Below are positions 8,795 to 16,681 of a stretch of DNA of 39,117 nt, piece after piece (positions within the stretch are counted from its first letter, which is position 1; each line of letters begins with the position of its first letter). This DNA is from Thiohalocapsa sp. (GTDB lineage: Bacteria; Pseudomonadota; Gammaproteobacteria; Chromatiales; Chromatiaceae), in contig NZ_JAJDNQ010000085.1 of the NCBI RefSeq assembly GCF_022340605.1, positions 1-39,117 of the forward strand. Direction: 5' to 3'. The notes under the pieces were generated by a model. It worked only from the letters and a program-made list of their open reading frames with translations. It ran no database searches and was not told the DNA's origin. The position numbers and the translations under genes are program-made.

Positions 8795-8866
8795 TCTTGC
8801 GGAAGTATCGAGACCACGCTCAACGCCGCCCGCGGCGCTGATCCGTGTCGCCCTCCAGGGCGATAC
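8795..8866 (-). repeat. Dispersed repeat with GTGTCGCCCT palindrome, copy 1
   Basis: On the minus strand this runs from a slightly degenerate palindrome (8845-8866) through GGATCAGCG, GGGCGGC and TCTCGATACTTCC. The same order of blocks occurs at 21927-22007 on the plus strand. It occupies the gap upstream of the Memo-AMMECR1 gene. Confidence 0.7.
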
Positions 8867-8914
8867 GGGCACGGTCCAGCCCGAGACCGGGCGCGGAACT
8901 TTCATATCGCTGCA

Positions 8915-9103
8915 CTAGCCTGCCAGATCGTGCGGGCGGTAGAAGTCCGCCTCGTGGAGGCTGATCTCGCGCTGAACCGGCCGCGCGGGCGCCGACGTCC
9001 GCAACCAGGGCAGTAGCAGGCCCAGCGTACCCAGCCCGCCCAGCAGGGCCAGCACACGCCGGCGCTCAGGCTGCCTCGAGGATCGATCAGGCTCGCGGGT
9101 CAT
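8915..9103 (-). CDS. 62-residue membrane- or Tat-anchored protein of the AmmeMemoRadiSam cluster
   Basis: A short protein whose ATG overlaps the stop of the radical SAM gene by four bases (ATGA), which strongly suggests translational coupling. The N-terminus has an Arg-rich stretch (PERRRVLALLGG) before a single hydrophobic segment at residues 17-35, resembling a Tat or signal-anchor. The remaining 27 residues would face the periplasm and end EADFYRPHDLAG. I recognise no named family. It could be a structural partner of the Memo-AMMECR1 fusion coded next, or a small substrate of the radical SAM enzyme; both ideas are inference. The coupling and composition make a real gene likely despite the short length. 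Confidence 0.65.
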   Translation of the reverse strand: MTREPDRSSRQPERRRVLALLGGLGTLGLLLPWLRTSAPARPVQREISLHEADFYRPHDLAG

Positions 9104-10107
9104 GGTTGCTCTCCAAACAGTTCCGCGGACCGCCAGACGCCTGGAATACGCTCGTTGCAGCTCGGGCAGCGGCCGTCCGGGGTCAGCGCGTAGTGGGTGA
9201 TCATGAAGCCGACGCGGCCGATGAGCAAAGTCCCGTCGCGCGGGCAGTAGGTGGAGTTGCCTTCGTGGCCGAGCACGTTGCCGACGTAGACGTGCTCCAT
9301 GCCGACGTCCTTCGCCTCGCGCCGTGCCAGGTCCAGGGTCTCGACGGGCGTCGGCGGCAGGTTGCGCATGCGGTACAACGGCTGGAAGCGGCTGAAGTGC
9401 AGCGGCGTGCCGGGGCCGAGCTCGTCGTGCACCCAACGCGCCAGGCGGCGGATCATGGCGGGGTCGTCGTTCAGGGTTGGGATCAACAGGTTCGTGACCT
9501 CTAGCCAGACGCCTTCTTCGCGCATGGTGACCAGCGCGTCCAGCACCGGCTTCAGCGTCGCGCCGTTGACGCGGCGGTAGAACCCGTCGTCGAAGGCCTT
9601 CAGGTCCGCGTTCACGGCGTCGATGACCCCGCACAGCTTCCGCAGCGGCTCCCGGTTGATGTAGGCGGCGGTGATGAAGCAATTGGCCAGCCGCTGCGCA
9701 TGGGCCAGCTCGGCGGTGTCGTAGACGTACTCGTAGAAAACGATGGGGTCGGAGTAGGTGTAGGCGATGCTGCGGCAGCCCTCCTCGCGGGCGGCGCGCA
9801 CCAGCTCCGGCGGGTCGAGCCGGTAGATCTCCTCCATCTCCTCGCCGCCGCGCTGCGAGAGCTGCCAATTCTGGCAGTTGAGGCAATGCAGGTTGCAGCC
9901 GGCGGTGGCGATGGAGAAGACCGGCGCGCCCGGCAGGAAGTGATAGAGCGGCTTTTTTTCCATCGGGTCGATGTGCACCGCGGACGGGCGCCCGTAGGTG
10001 GTCGCCCGCAGCCGCCCGCCCAGGTTGACGCGGATGCGGCAGTCGCCCGCCGCGCCCTCGGGAATGACGCAGCCGCGGGGGCAGAGCTCACAGGTGACGG
10101 CGGTCAT
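9100..10107 (-). CDS. amrS: AmmeMemoRadiSam system radical SAM enzyme
   Basis: A 335-residue radical SAM protein of the PflA-like branch (COG1180) that defines AmmeMemoRadiSam loci. The cluster motif is CNLHCLNC with Cys71, Cys75 and Cys78, binding the SAM-cleaving [4Fe-4S] centre. Extra cysteines near the N-terminus (Cys6, Cys9, Cys13, Cys23) and in the C-terminal YCPRDG and CPSC segments suggest a second metal site. Its substrate is unknown. The start at 10107 (MTAVTCELCPRGC) matches the family N-terminus, and its ATGA overlaps the stop of the upstream small membrane protein. The four-base overlaps on both sides place it in a tight operon with two small genes and the Memo-AMMECR1 fusion. 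Confidence 0.93.
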   Translation of the reverse strand: MTAVTCELCPRGCVIPEGAAGDCRIRVNLGGRLRATTYGRPSAVHIDPMEKKPLYHFLPGAPVFSIATAGCNLHCLNCQNWQLSQRGGEEMEEIYRLDPPELVRAAREEGCRSIAYTYSDPIVFYEYVYDTAELAHAQRLANCFITAAYINREPLRKLCGVIDAVNADLKAFDDGFYRRVNGATLKPVLDALVTMREEGVWLEVTNLLIPTLNDDPAMIRRLARWVHDELGPGTPLHFSRFQPLYRMRNLPPTPVETLDLARREAKDVGMEHVYVGNVLGHEGNSTYCPRDGTLLIGRVGFMITHYALTPDGRCPSCNERIPGVWRSAELFGEQP

Positions 10108-10385
10108 GGCCGCTGCTCCGCACCGGTCGCGTGCGTCTCCTGCCGCGTGGCCTCGTGGTACCAAACTGCCTCATGCTCGCTGAGATTGCCGACATCGATG
10201 CGTCGCTCGAGGGCCGGCAGATCGATGGCACGCCAGCCGGCGCCCTGAAGCCCGGCCAGCCGCAGGCCTTCGCCGAGCTGCAACGCGATCACGCACCCGG
10301 TGAGCAGCACCAGGGCGAGGAAGCGGAGCTCGCGCTCGTGGATGTGTCGTGAGTAGAGGTGTCTCGGCCCGTACATGGCGGCCAT
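10104..10385 (-). CDS. Small membrane protein upstream of amrS
   Basis: A protein of 93 residues from ATG 10385, or 90 from ATG 10376; I could not decide from ribosome-binding sites. A basic N-terminus (RHLYSRHIHERELRF) is followed by one membrane segment (LALVLLTGCVIALQLGEGL), then about 45 mostly polar residues including VGNLSEHEAVWYHEATRQ. The stop overlaps the amrS start by four bases, the usual sign of translational coupling. I do not recognise the family. It may be a subunit joining the soluble radical SAM enzyme to the membrane redox protein coded upstream, but that is inference from position only. Confidence 0.6.
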   Translation of the reverse strand: MAAMYGPRHLYSRHIHERELRFLALVLLTGCVIALQLGEGLRLAGLQGAGWRAIDLPALERRIDVGNLSEHEAVWYHEATRQETHATGAEQRP

Positions 10386-10560
10386 GGCTCGTCGGAAGCG
10401 ATGATGCAACTTTAGACGATGGCGGCGCGCCGATGGTTCGGTGTCCGAAGCGCACAATCTGCTCCACAAACGCGTCCACGTCGGCGCTGCGTAAGGTCGC
10501 CTTCGTGCTGTTCAACACGATCGGCTCGTCCGTGACGGCCAGGGCATCGATCTGCTCGCA

Positions 10561-10612
10561 GGGCGACGGTGCGCCGTTGATGGTCGGGTTACGCGATCGC
10601 TAACCCGACCTA
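10561..10612. repeat. REP-like unit, GTCGGGTT family
   Basis: GGGCGACGGTGCGCC, then GGTCGGGTTACGCGATCGCT, then AACCCGACCTACC. It is nearly identical to 3471-3520. It lies in the 387-base gap between the large membrane redox gene and the small membrane gene, so it may affect read-through inside this cluster. Confidence 0.75.
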
Positions 10613-10640
10613 CCATAACGATTGATCCAGGCGGACCGGC

Positions 10641-10764
10641 GTGGGAGCGCCACTGCCTTTTGTGGCGCGACGACGGCTGGAAGGTTGCCTGCCGCCCGGC
10701 AGTTACTCCGAGACATGATGCGCTGCCTTGCCGCCGGTCGCGGCACCACGAGTGCCGCTCCCAC
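10641..10764. repeat. Long-range inverted repeat, GTGGGAGCG family
   Basis: GTGGGAGCGCCACTGCC at the left end is roughly mirrored by GAGTGCCGCTCCCAC at the right end, about 95 bases apart. The interior has no visible gene. It ends eight bases beyond the stop of the 1249-residue gene and could act as a terminator or RNA-stabilising structure. Confidence 0.55.
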
Positions 10765-10772
10765 GAGCGCTG

Positions 10773-13700
10773 CTACGATCCTTGGATGAATGGTTGGGGT
10801 GACCGATTGCCCGGGGGCGCAGCGTCCCGCCGGTGCCGCAGCCGCGTATCCTCGCCGCCCAGGCAGCGGGCGCAGCGGATGCAGTCGACATCGTACTCGC
10901 CGCGCACGCCGAGGTCGCAGTGCTCGAAGCGGCGCTTGGGCGCGAGCCTACCGAGCAGCGCAATCTTGTTGCCCAGCGCGAGGAAGGCCCCCAACGGACA
11001 GAAGTAGCGGCACCAGAAGCGCACGTAGAACAGCGAGCCCAGCAGCACCGCCGCCGCGAGCACCAGCATCCACCCGCCCAGGCCGCCAAACACCCGCTGC
11101 ATCGGGTCGAACGCCGCCCACAGGGTGTCGCCGCTGAGCCAGACCGCGATGAGCATGCCCGCGAGCAGCAGGTACTTGAGGTAGCGCGCGGCCTGGTCCA
11201 CGCGCCGGTCCGGATAGCTGCGCAGCCCGAGCCAACGGCCGGCGCGGGACAGGAGCTCCTGCAGCGCGCCGAACGGGCACAGCAGCCCGCACCAGATGGG
11301 TCCGAACAAGAGCGCGGTGACGCCGGCAAAGCCGAGCAGCAGCCAGCGCTGCGGATTCGCGGCCGGCGTGGCGACCTTGCCGAGGGTGAGATTCACGAGG
11401 TCGATCTCGGTGAGCGGCGTGTTGAGCCAGAGCCCGAGCACCCCAAGCGTGGCCACCAGCAGCACCAGCCGCGCGCGGAGCGCCCCGGTCAGATGGACGA
11501 TCAGCGCGGTGAGCAGCAGCCCCACCGTCGCCCAGAACGGCGCACCGAGCGACGCCGCCGCCGGCGCCTGCAACGGCGGCTTGGCGCTGCCGAAGGCCAC
11601 CTCGCCCACCCGCCCCGCGGCGCGATTGATGGTCGCGAGCACCGCGCGGCTCGTGACAGTGGCACCGCTCATCCCGTCCACCCGCTCCAGGTCCAGGGGT
11701 CCGGCGGCCAAGTCCGCACCGGCCAAGCCCGCGAGCCAGGTATCGATGCCGGCGATATAGCTCGGCGTCTCGTTCGATGCCAGATAGCGCACGCCCATCA
11801 GTGTCCCGTCGCGATTCACGGCCAGCAGCAGGTTGATGGGACCACCGTAGCCGTGGACATCAGGCGCCGCGGCCATGCTGGCCAGCGCCGCGACGCTGGG
11901 CCCGAGTTCCGCGGCAGGGCCGTCCGGAGAGCGGCCGAGGTAGTGCACGAAGGGCCGTTCCACCGCGGCAAAGCGCATGTCGCCCGCTAGCTCCGTGAGC
12001 TTCGACGGGTCGAAATGCACCTGCGGTCCGGGTGCCGTGCCCTGCTCCAGCAGGTGCCAGCCGTACACCAACAGCACCGCGTAGATCAGCGCCCAGCCCA
12101 GCCCCGGCCACGGGAACGACGGCATGGCGCGCTCCCGGCGGGCCGGCGTCGGCGCCGGCAGGACCGGCAGCAGGCGGGCGGCCAGCAGCGGCACCGTCGC
12201 CAGCAGCGCGAGCATGGCCAGCACCCCGCAGGTGGCCGCGCTGCCCAGGAGCGGCAGCATCAGCGCGCCGGTGACCAGGCCGCCGGCGGCGCCGCCGAGG
12301 TTGTCGGCGGCGGTGGCGAGGCCGCCGCTCTGCACGATTTCGGGCCGGTTGCGGTGGCTGATGGCGACCGCGAGCGGAAAGCCCGTGCCGGCGAGCAGGC
12401 CGAGGAGCAGCGCCAAGGTCACGTAGCCCGGCTCCTGCAACGGGCCCGCCGCCGCGCCGAGCAGCGCCAGCGCGAGGGGCAGCATCAGCAGCACCACCGC
12501 CACCAGGCCCATCACCGCCACCAGCGCAACGACCGGCCGGCCCCGGCGCGCCCGCGCGGTGCCGAGCCCGGCGCCGAGGGCGAGCCCGGTCATGAAGACG
12601 CCGTTCAACAGCGCAATGCGCGCGAACACGAAGCCGACGTGGGACTGGTAGCCGAGCAGCAGCGTGAGCTGCGCCGCCATGGCGATTATGCCCAGCAGCG
12701 CCAGCAGAAAGACCGCGCCGCCGCGCTCGCCGGCGCCACGCGCAGTGCCTTCCATGCCGGCGCGCACCAGCCACAGCACCACCAGCAGCGCCGGCGGCAG
12801 CAGATAGGGCCAGGCGCCCATGCCACGCAGGGTCTTCAGCCAATCCACCAGGCCGGAACCGCTGAAGCGCCCCCACAGCAGCATGTTCAGGTAGTAGGTC
12901 ACCGGACGCGCATCGGTGTCGATCTCGGCGGGCGTCTGGTCGAGCTGCGCGCGCACGAAGGCCACCTCGCGCGGGTCCAGCAGGTTGGCGAAGGCGCCGT
13001 CGGGCAGGTCGTCGCCTTTCGGCGCCATGGCCCGGTGGCGGCGGGCGAGCTCCGCGGCGTCGTCGCTGACGCGGCCCGCCGCGGCCGAGGCGCAGATGGT
13101 CTGCTCCTCGCCTGGCACGATGGCCAGGTGCGGCAGCACCGAGCCCAGGGTGTGATAGACCGAGCCGGCATAGCTCGCGATCTCACTGCCGAGGTAGCCG
13201 ACGGCGCTGGCGACGCGGGTGCAGAGCACGCCGTCCGGGCGCATGCGCTCGCGCGTCTGGCGATAAAACTCGCGCGTGAAGAAACGGTTGCCGTGAGCGC
13301 TGGTGGGGCTGGCGCCGAGCACCAGGATCAGGTCGTAGCGGTCCGCCGTCTTGAGCCGGTTGACGAAGCGCCGGCCGTCCGCGAAGTGCAGCGCCAAGCG
13401 CGGGTCGCGCAGCGCCGCCTTGGTTTGCGCATCGAGGTAAGGCCGCACGGCCTCGAAGGCACGCTTGTCCGGCTCCACGACATCGATGTGCTGCACCGGA
13501 TAGCGCAGCAGCGCCGCCGGCAGCCCGCCCGCGACGTCGCCGAGGATCAGCACCCGCCGCGCCCCGGGCGCCTGCGCGGCGAAATAGGCCGCGTCGCGCG
13601 TCACCTCGATGGGCTGCGGGAAGCTCTCGCGAATCTGGCCGTCGGCGACAATGGAGATCTGGCCGCCGGACGCCTGATCTTTGAGCTGAGCCACCGCGAC

Positions 13701-14522
13701 ATGTCCATAGCGCGTCTCCACCGAGCGCAGCAGCGTGAGCCCCGGCTGCAGGTTGGCGAAGCGCAGCAGCTCCAATTGGCGCTCCAACAGGCTCGTCGCC
13801 GGCAGCACCGCCAGCGCGAGGCCCAAACCCGCCACTAGCAGCGCCGTCCAGCTCGCGGCGGTCCGTCCGCCCCGCGGATAGAGCGACCAGGCGACCATGG
13901 CCAGCATCAGGGTCAGCACCCCGAGCGTCCGCGCGAGGCCAAGCCACTGTACCAGCACGAACGTAAACAGCACGCCGCCCGCCAGCGCCCCCAGCGCATC
14001 GGCCACGTAGAGCCGGCTCACGAGCCCCGTCGCACCGGCGTCGTCCCGGCCGGATTGGTCCGCGAGCGCCTTGCACGCGAGCGGGAAGCTGATACCCAGC
14101 GCCAGGCCGCTCGGGATGGTCACGACGGCGAAGGACAGGAACAGCTCGCCCAGCGGCACCAGCTCGCTCGCCGACACGCCGAGCAACGAGCGCACCGAGC
14201 GCAGCGCCAGCACCTGCACCAGCAACAGCAGCGGCAACAGCAGCAGCAGCAGCCGCAGCGCCGGCAGCGGCGCCTGCACCCAGCGCCGCCCGCGCAGCGC
14301 GGTCACGGCGAAAGCGCCCACCGCGAGCCAGAACAGCCAGCTGCCGTAGAAGGCGCCGAGGCTGAGCTCATTGCCGTAGAAGACCACCAGACCCTCACGG
14401 ATCAGCAGCGCCTGCACGATCTGCGCGGCGGCGCCGAGCACCAGGATGGCCATGAAGATCCGCCGCCCCATCGGCGAGGCGTCTGGATGGGCCTCCTGCC
14501 GGGGCTGGGTCGGGCGTGACAT
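10773..14522 (-). CDS. Membrane redox fusion: SpeE-like, FMN-binding and NapH-like iron-sulfur domains
   Basis: A 1249-residue integral membrane protein without frame breaks. Residues 20-245 are transporter-like helices. Residues about 250-550 form a spermidine-synthase-like Rossmann fold (VLILGDVAGG near 324, VVEPDKRA near 348). Residues 570-825 are more helices. Residues 885-970 are an FMN-binding domain with SGATVTS at 952-958, the motif that attaches FMN through Thr in RnfG and NqrC. Residues 990-1249 are NapH/NosR-like, with CGLLCP (Cys1078, Cys1082), CRYFCP (Cys1171, Cys1175) and CIRCARC (Cys1214, Cys1217, Cys1220). The usual catalytic Asp region of aminopropyltransferases reads LVLGASPTS, so polyamine synthesis is unlikely. 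It probably moves electrons across the membrane to periplasmic FMN. The start is ATG 14522; ATG 14471 is possible. Confidence 0.88.
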   Translation of the reverse strand: MSRPTQPRQEAHPDASPMGRRIFMAILVLGAAAQIVQALLIREGLVVFYGNELSLGAFYGSWLFWLAVGAFAVTALRGRRWVQAPLPALRLLLLLLPLLLLVQVLALRSVRSLLGVSASELVPLGELFLSFAVVTIPSGLALGISFPLACKALADQSGRDDAGATGLVSRLYVADALGALAGGVLFTFVLVQWLGLARTLGVLTLMLAMVAWSLYPRGGRTAASWTALLVAGLGLALAVLPATSLLERQLELLRFANLQPGLTLLRSVETRYGHVAVAQLKDQASGGQISIVADGQIRESFPQPIEVTRDAAYFAAQAPGARRVLILGDVAGGLPAALLRYPVQHIDVVEPDKRAFEAVRPYLDAQTKAALRDPRLALHFADGRRFVNRLKTADRYDLILVLGASPTSAHGNRFFTREFYRQTRERMRPDGVLCTRVASAVGYLGSEIASYAGSVYHTLGSVLPHLAIVPGEEQTICASAAAGRVSDDAAELARRHRAMAPKGDDLPDGAFANLLDPREVAFVRAQLDQTPAEIDTDARPVTYYLNMLLWGRFSGSGLVDWLKTLRGMGAWPYLLPPALLVVLWLVRAGMEGTARGAGERGGAVFLLALLGIIAMAAQLTLLLGYQSHVGFVFARIALLNGVFMTGLALGAGLGTARARRGRPVVALVAVMGLVAVVLLMLPLALALLGAAAGPLQEPGYVTLALLLGLLAGTGFPLAVAISHRNRPEIVQSGGLATAADNLGGAAGGLVTGALMLPLLGSAATCGVLAMLALLATVPLLAARLLPVLPAPTPARRERAMPSFPWPGLGWALIYAVLLVYGWHLLEQGTAPGPQVHFDPSKLTELAGDMRFAAVERPFVHYLGRSPDGPAAELGPSVAALASMAAAPDVHGYGGPINLLLAVNRDGTLMGVRYLASNETPSYIAGIDTWLAGLAGADLAAGPLDLERVDGMSGATVTSRAVLATINRAAGRVGEVAFGSAKPPLQAPAAASLGAPFWATVGLLLTALIVHLTGALRARLVLLVATLGVLGLWLNTPLTEIDLVNLTLGKVATPAANPQRWLLLGFAGVTALLFGPIWCGLLCPFGALQELLSRAGRWLGLRSYPDRRVDQAARYLKYLLLAGMLIAVWLSGDTLWAAFDPMQRVFGGLGGWMLVLAAAVLLGSLFYVRFWCRYFCPLGAFLALGNKIALLGRLAPKRRFEHCDLGVRGEYDVDCIRCARCLGGEDTRLRHRRDAAPPGNRSPQPFIQGS

Positions 14523-14764
14523 CGAAGGCTGCGGGTGCGGTGCCGGATGGCTGTCCCATCGCCGGCCGACGGGTTAGGCTTGGCGCGGCCGGCCGGCGGC
14601 GGAGCGGGCGTCTCGTGCAGAGAGTAGCACCAACCTTGCCCGCCGCATTCGCCGCCCGGCATCGATCCCGCCCGAAGCGGTCTTCGCGCTGCACCCGTCG
14701 CCGTCGGCCTGACGCCGGCACGGGCGCACAACCACCCACCCCTGCACCGACCCACCGCCCCGCC

Positions 14765-16381
14765 ATGTGGATAAAGCTGTACGACTGGCTCGATCGCAAC
14801 GTCTTCGAGCTGGGCCGCGAAATGCGGTTCTCCTACCTGCCGCCGCTGATGGTCTACGTCGCTGCCGGCGTGCAGGGGCTGACGGCCATCGTCGGCACCT
14901 TCTTCGTCAAGGACTATCTCGGTCTGTCGGCGGAGCTGCTCGCGGCGCTCGCCTTCTGGGCCATGATTCCCTGGTCGCTGAAGATGCCGCTCGGCCACTT
15001 GGTAGACCTGATCTGGCGCTGGAAGGCACTGCTGGTCTTCGCCGGCGCGGCGCTCATCACCGCCAGCCTGCTCATCATGCTCGGCCTGCTCGGGCGGCCC
15101 GAGGCCATGGCCGCGGTGATGCCGGTGGATGCCTGGTACGTGCTGAGCGTGCTGCTGGCACCACTCGGTTACGTGGTGCAGGACGTCGTGGCGGACGCCA
15201 TGACGGTGGAGGCGGTGCCGACCCTGGACGAGACGGGCCAGCCCATCGACGCCGAGCGCCGGCGCCTGATGCACACCACCATGCAGACCCTGGGCCGGGT
15301 CGCCATCATCGGCGGCGGGGTGTTCGTGGCGCTGCTGAACGTCTGGCTGTTCCGCGGCGTCGATGCCATGGACGAGGCCGGCAAGGTCGCCACCTACATC
15401 CAGATCTACACCCTGGCGCTGCTGATCCCGGTGACCTCCGTGTCCGGCGTCGTGCTCGGCGGCGTGCTCAAGTGGCGCGAGCTGCGGCGGCTGCGGGCGC
15501 TGGGCGAGACGGCCGCGGCCGAGCAGTTGCTCAAGGGCGGCGCCGAGGCCACGGCGCCCAACTGGTGGATCCTCGGCGGCAGCCTGGTGTTTGTGGTGTT
15601 CACGCTGGCGGTGGGCCTCGGCGATGTACCCTTCAACGAGGAGATCGTCTTCGCCGGCTCCATGGCCATCGTGTTGTTCCTGATCAACCGGCTGCTTAAG
15701 GAGCTGACGCCCGCGGCCGCGCGGGTGCTGCTCGGCACCGCCATCATCATCTTCGTCTACCGGGCGGTGCCGACGCCCGGCGCCGGCCAGACCTGGTGGC
15801 TGATCGACGACCTCGGCTTCGATCAGCAGTTCCTGTCCGTGCTGTCGCTGGTGGGCAGCGGCATGGCGCTGGCGGCCATGTTCGTCTTCCGCCGCTTCAT
15901 GGCGGATCACTCCATCGCCTACATCATCGGCTTCTTGACCCTCCTCGGAACCTTTCTGGCGCTGCCGATCCTGGGGCTCTACTACGACGTGCAGGCCTGG
16001 ACCGCCGCGCATACCGGCGGCCTCGTCGATGCGCGCTTCATCGCGCTGGTGGACACCGCGGTGGAATCGCCGCTCGGGCAGGTGGCGATGATCCCGATGC
16101 TGGCGTGGATCGCCAACTCGGCGCCGGCACACCTCAAGGCGACGTTCTTCGCGGTGATGGCCTCCTTCACCAACCTGGCCCTGTCCGCCAGCCAGCTCGG
16201 CACCAAGTACCTGAACCAGATCTTCACCGTCACCCGCGAGGTGCGCACCGACGGCGTGGTGAGCGTGCCGGCGGACTACTCGGAGCTGGGCATGCTGCTC
16301 TGGACGGTGCTGGCGCTCGGCCTCGCCCTGCCCTTCGCGGCCATCGCGCTGGTCAAGCTCACGCGCCTGCGCAGCGCCTGA
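14765..16381 (+). CDS. MFS-type membrane transporter, BT1/folate-biopterin-like
   Basis: A 538-residue polytopic membrane protein with about a dozen hydrophobic segments. It resembles the BT1/FBT branch of the major facilitator superfamily: the early segment with PLGHLVDLIWRWK matches the loop between the second and third helices of such carriers, and DVVADAMTVEAVP is typical of the fourth-helix region. A cytoplasmic loop follows the sixth helix (about residues 235-260). The substrate is unknown. The ATG at 14765 (MWIKLYDWLDRN) is chosen because the longer open frame is GC-rich filler. It is divergent from the membrane redox gene across a 242-base gap with no other gene, and is followed by a tandem-repeat gap. 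Confidence 0.82.
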   Translation: MWIKLYDWLDRNVFELGREMRFSYLPPLMVYVAAGVQGLTAIVGTFFVKDYLGLSAELLAALAFWAMIPWSLKMPLGHLVDLIWRWKALLVFAGAALITASLLIMLGLLGRPEAMAAVMPVDAWYVLSVLLAPLGYVVQDVVADAMTVEAVPTLDETGQPIDAERRRLMHTTMQTLGRVAIIGGGVFVALLNVWLFRGVDAMDEAGKVATYIQIYTLALLIPVTSVSGVVLGGVLKWRELRRLRALGETAAAEQLLKGGAEATAPNWWILGGSLVFVVFTLAVGLGDVPFNEEIVFAGSMAIVLFLINRLLKELTPAAARVLLGTAIIIFVYRAVPTPGAGQTWWLIDDLGFDQQFLSVLSLVGSGMALAAMFVFRRFMADHSIAYIIGFLTLLGTFLALPILGLYYDVQAWTAAHTGGLVDARFIALVDTAVESPLGQVAMIPMLAWIANSAPAHLKATFFAVMASFTNLALSASQLGTKYLNQIFTVTREVRTDGVVSVPADYSELGMLLWTVLALGLALPFAAIALVKLTRLRSA

Positions 16382-16392
16382 AGCAGCGCTGC

Positions 16393-16483
16393 TCCTGGAG
16401 CGCCGAGCTCCACTCGGCCGCACCCTGGAGCCGCCGAGCTCCACTCGGCTGCGCCCTGGGGCCGCCGAGTTGCACTCCACGCA
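16393..16483. repeat. Three tandem copies of a ~31-bp repeat
   Basis: Units start at about 16394, 16424 and 16455. Each has the pattern CCTGGAGCCGCCGAGCTCCA followed by CTCGGCTGCG. The third copy is degenerate. CCGAG and CTCGG within a unit can form a small stem. The rest of the 16382-16681 gap shows no gene. Confidence 0.8.
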
Positions 16484-16681
16484 TCGGCTACCCGGCTGCG
16501 GTGATGCCGCCGCATCTGGGCTTCCGCCTCGGTACCTGCAACATTAAACCTGGAGCGGGAAACGTACCAGAACACGTGACACGACAGAGCCCTCGCCCGT
16601 TTTCATTGGTCGCCGCTTTCGTTCTCGTCTGCCCGTTTTATTACTCATGGCACCGCAGCGCCACAAACCGGGGTACGCCTC

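Noticed and set aside
8776..8823. Longer Memo-AMMECR1 start at 8823
   Set aside because: It overlaps a dispersed repeat and lacks a ribosome-binding site as good as that of ATG 8775.
12015..13838. Long plus-strand open frame (607 codons) opposite the membrane redox gene
   Set aside because: Gln/Arg/His-rich composition without any recognisable domain; the minus strand has clear SpeE-like, FMN and iron-sulfur motifs.
14402..16480. 692-codon minus-strand open frame opposite the BT1-like transporter
   Set aside because: His/Asp/Gln-rich antisense shadow; the plus strand codes regular membrane helices.
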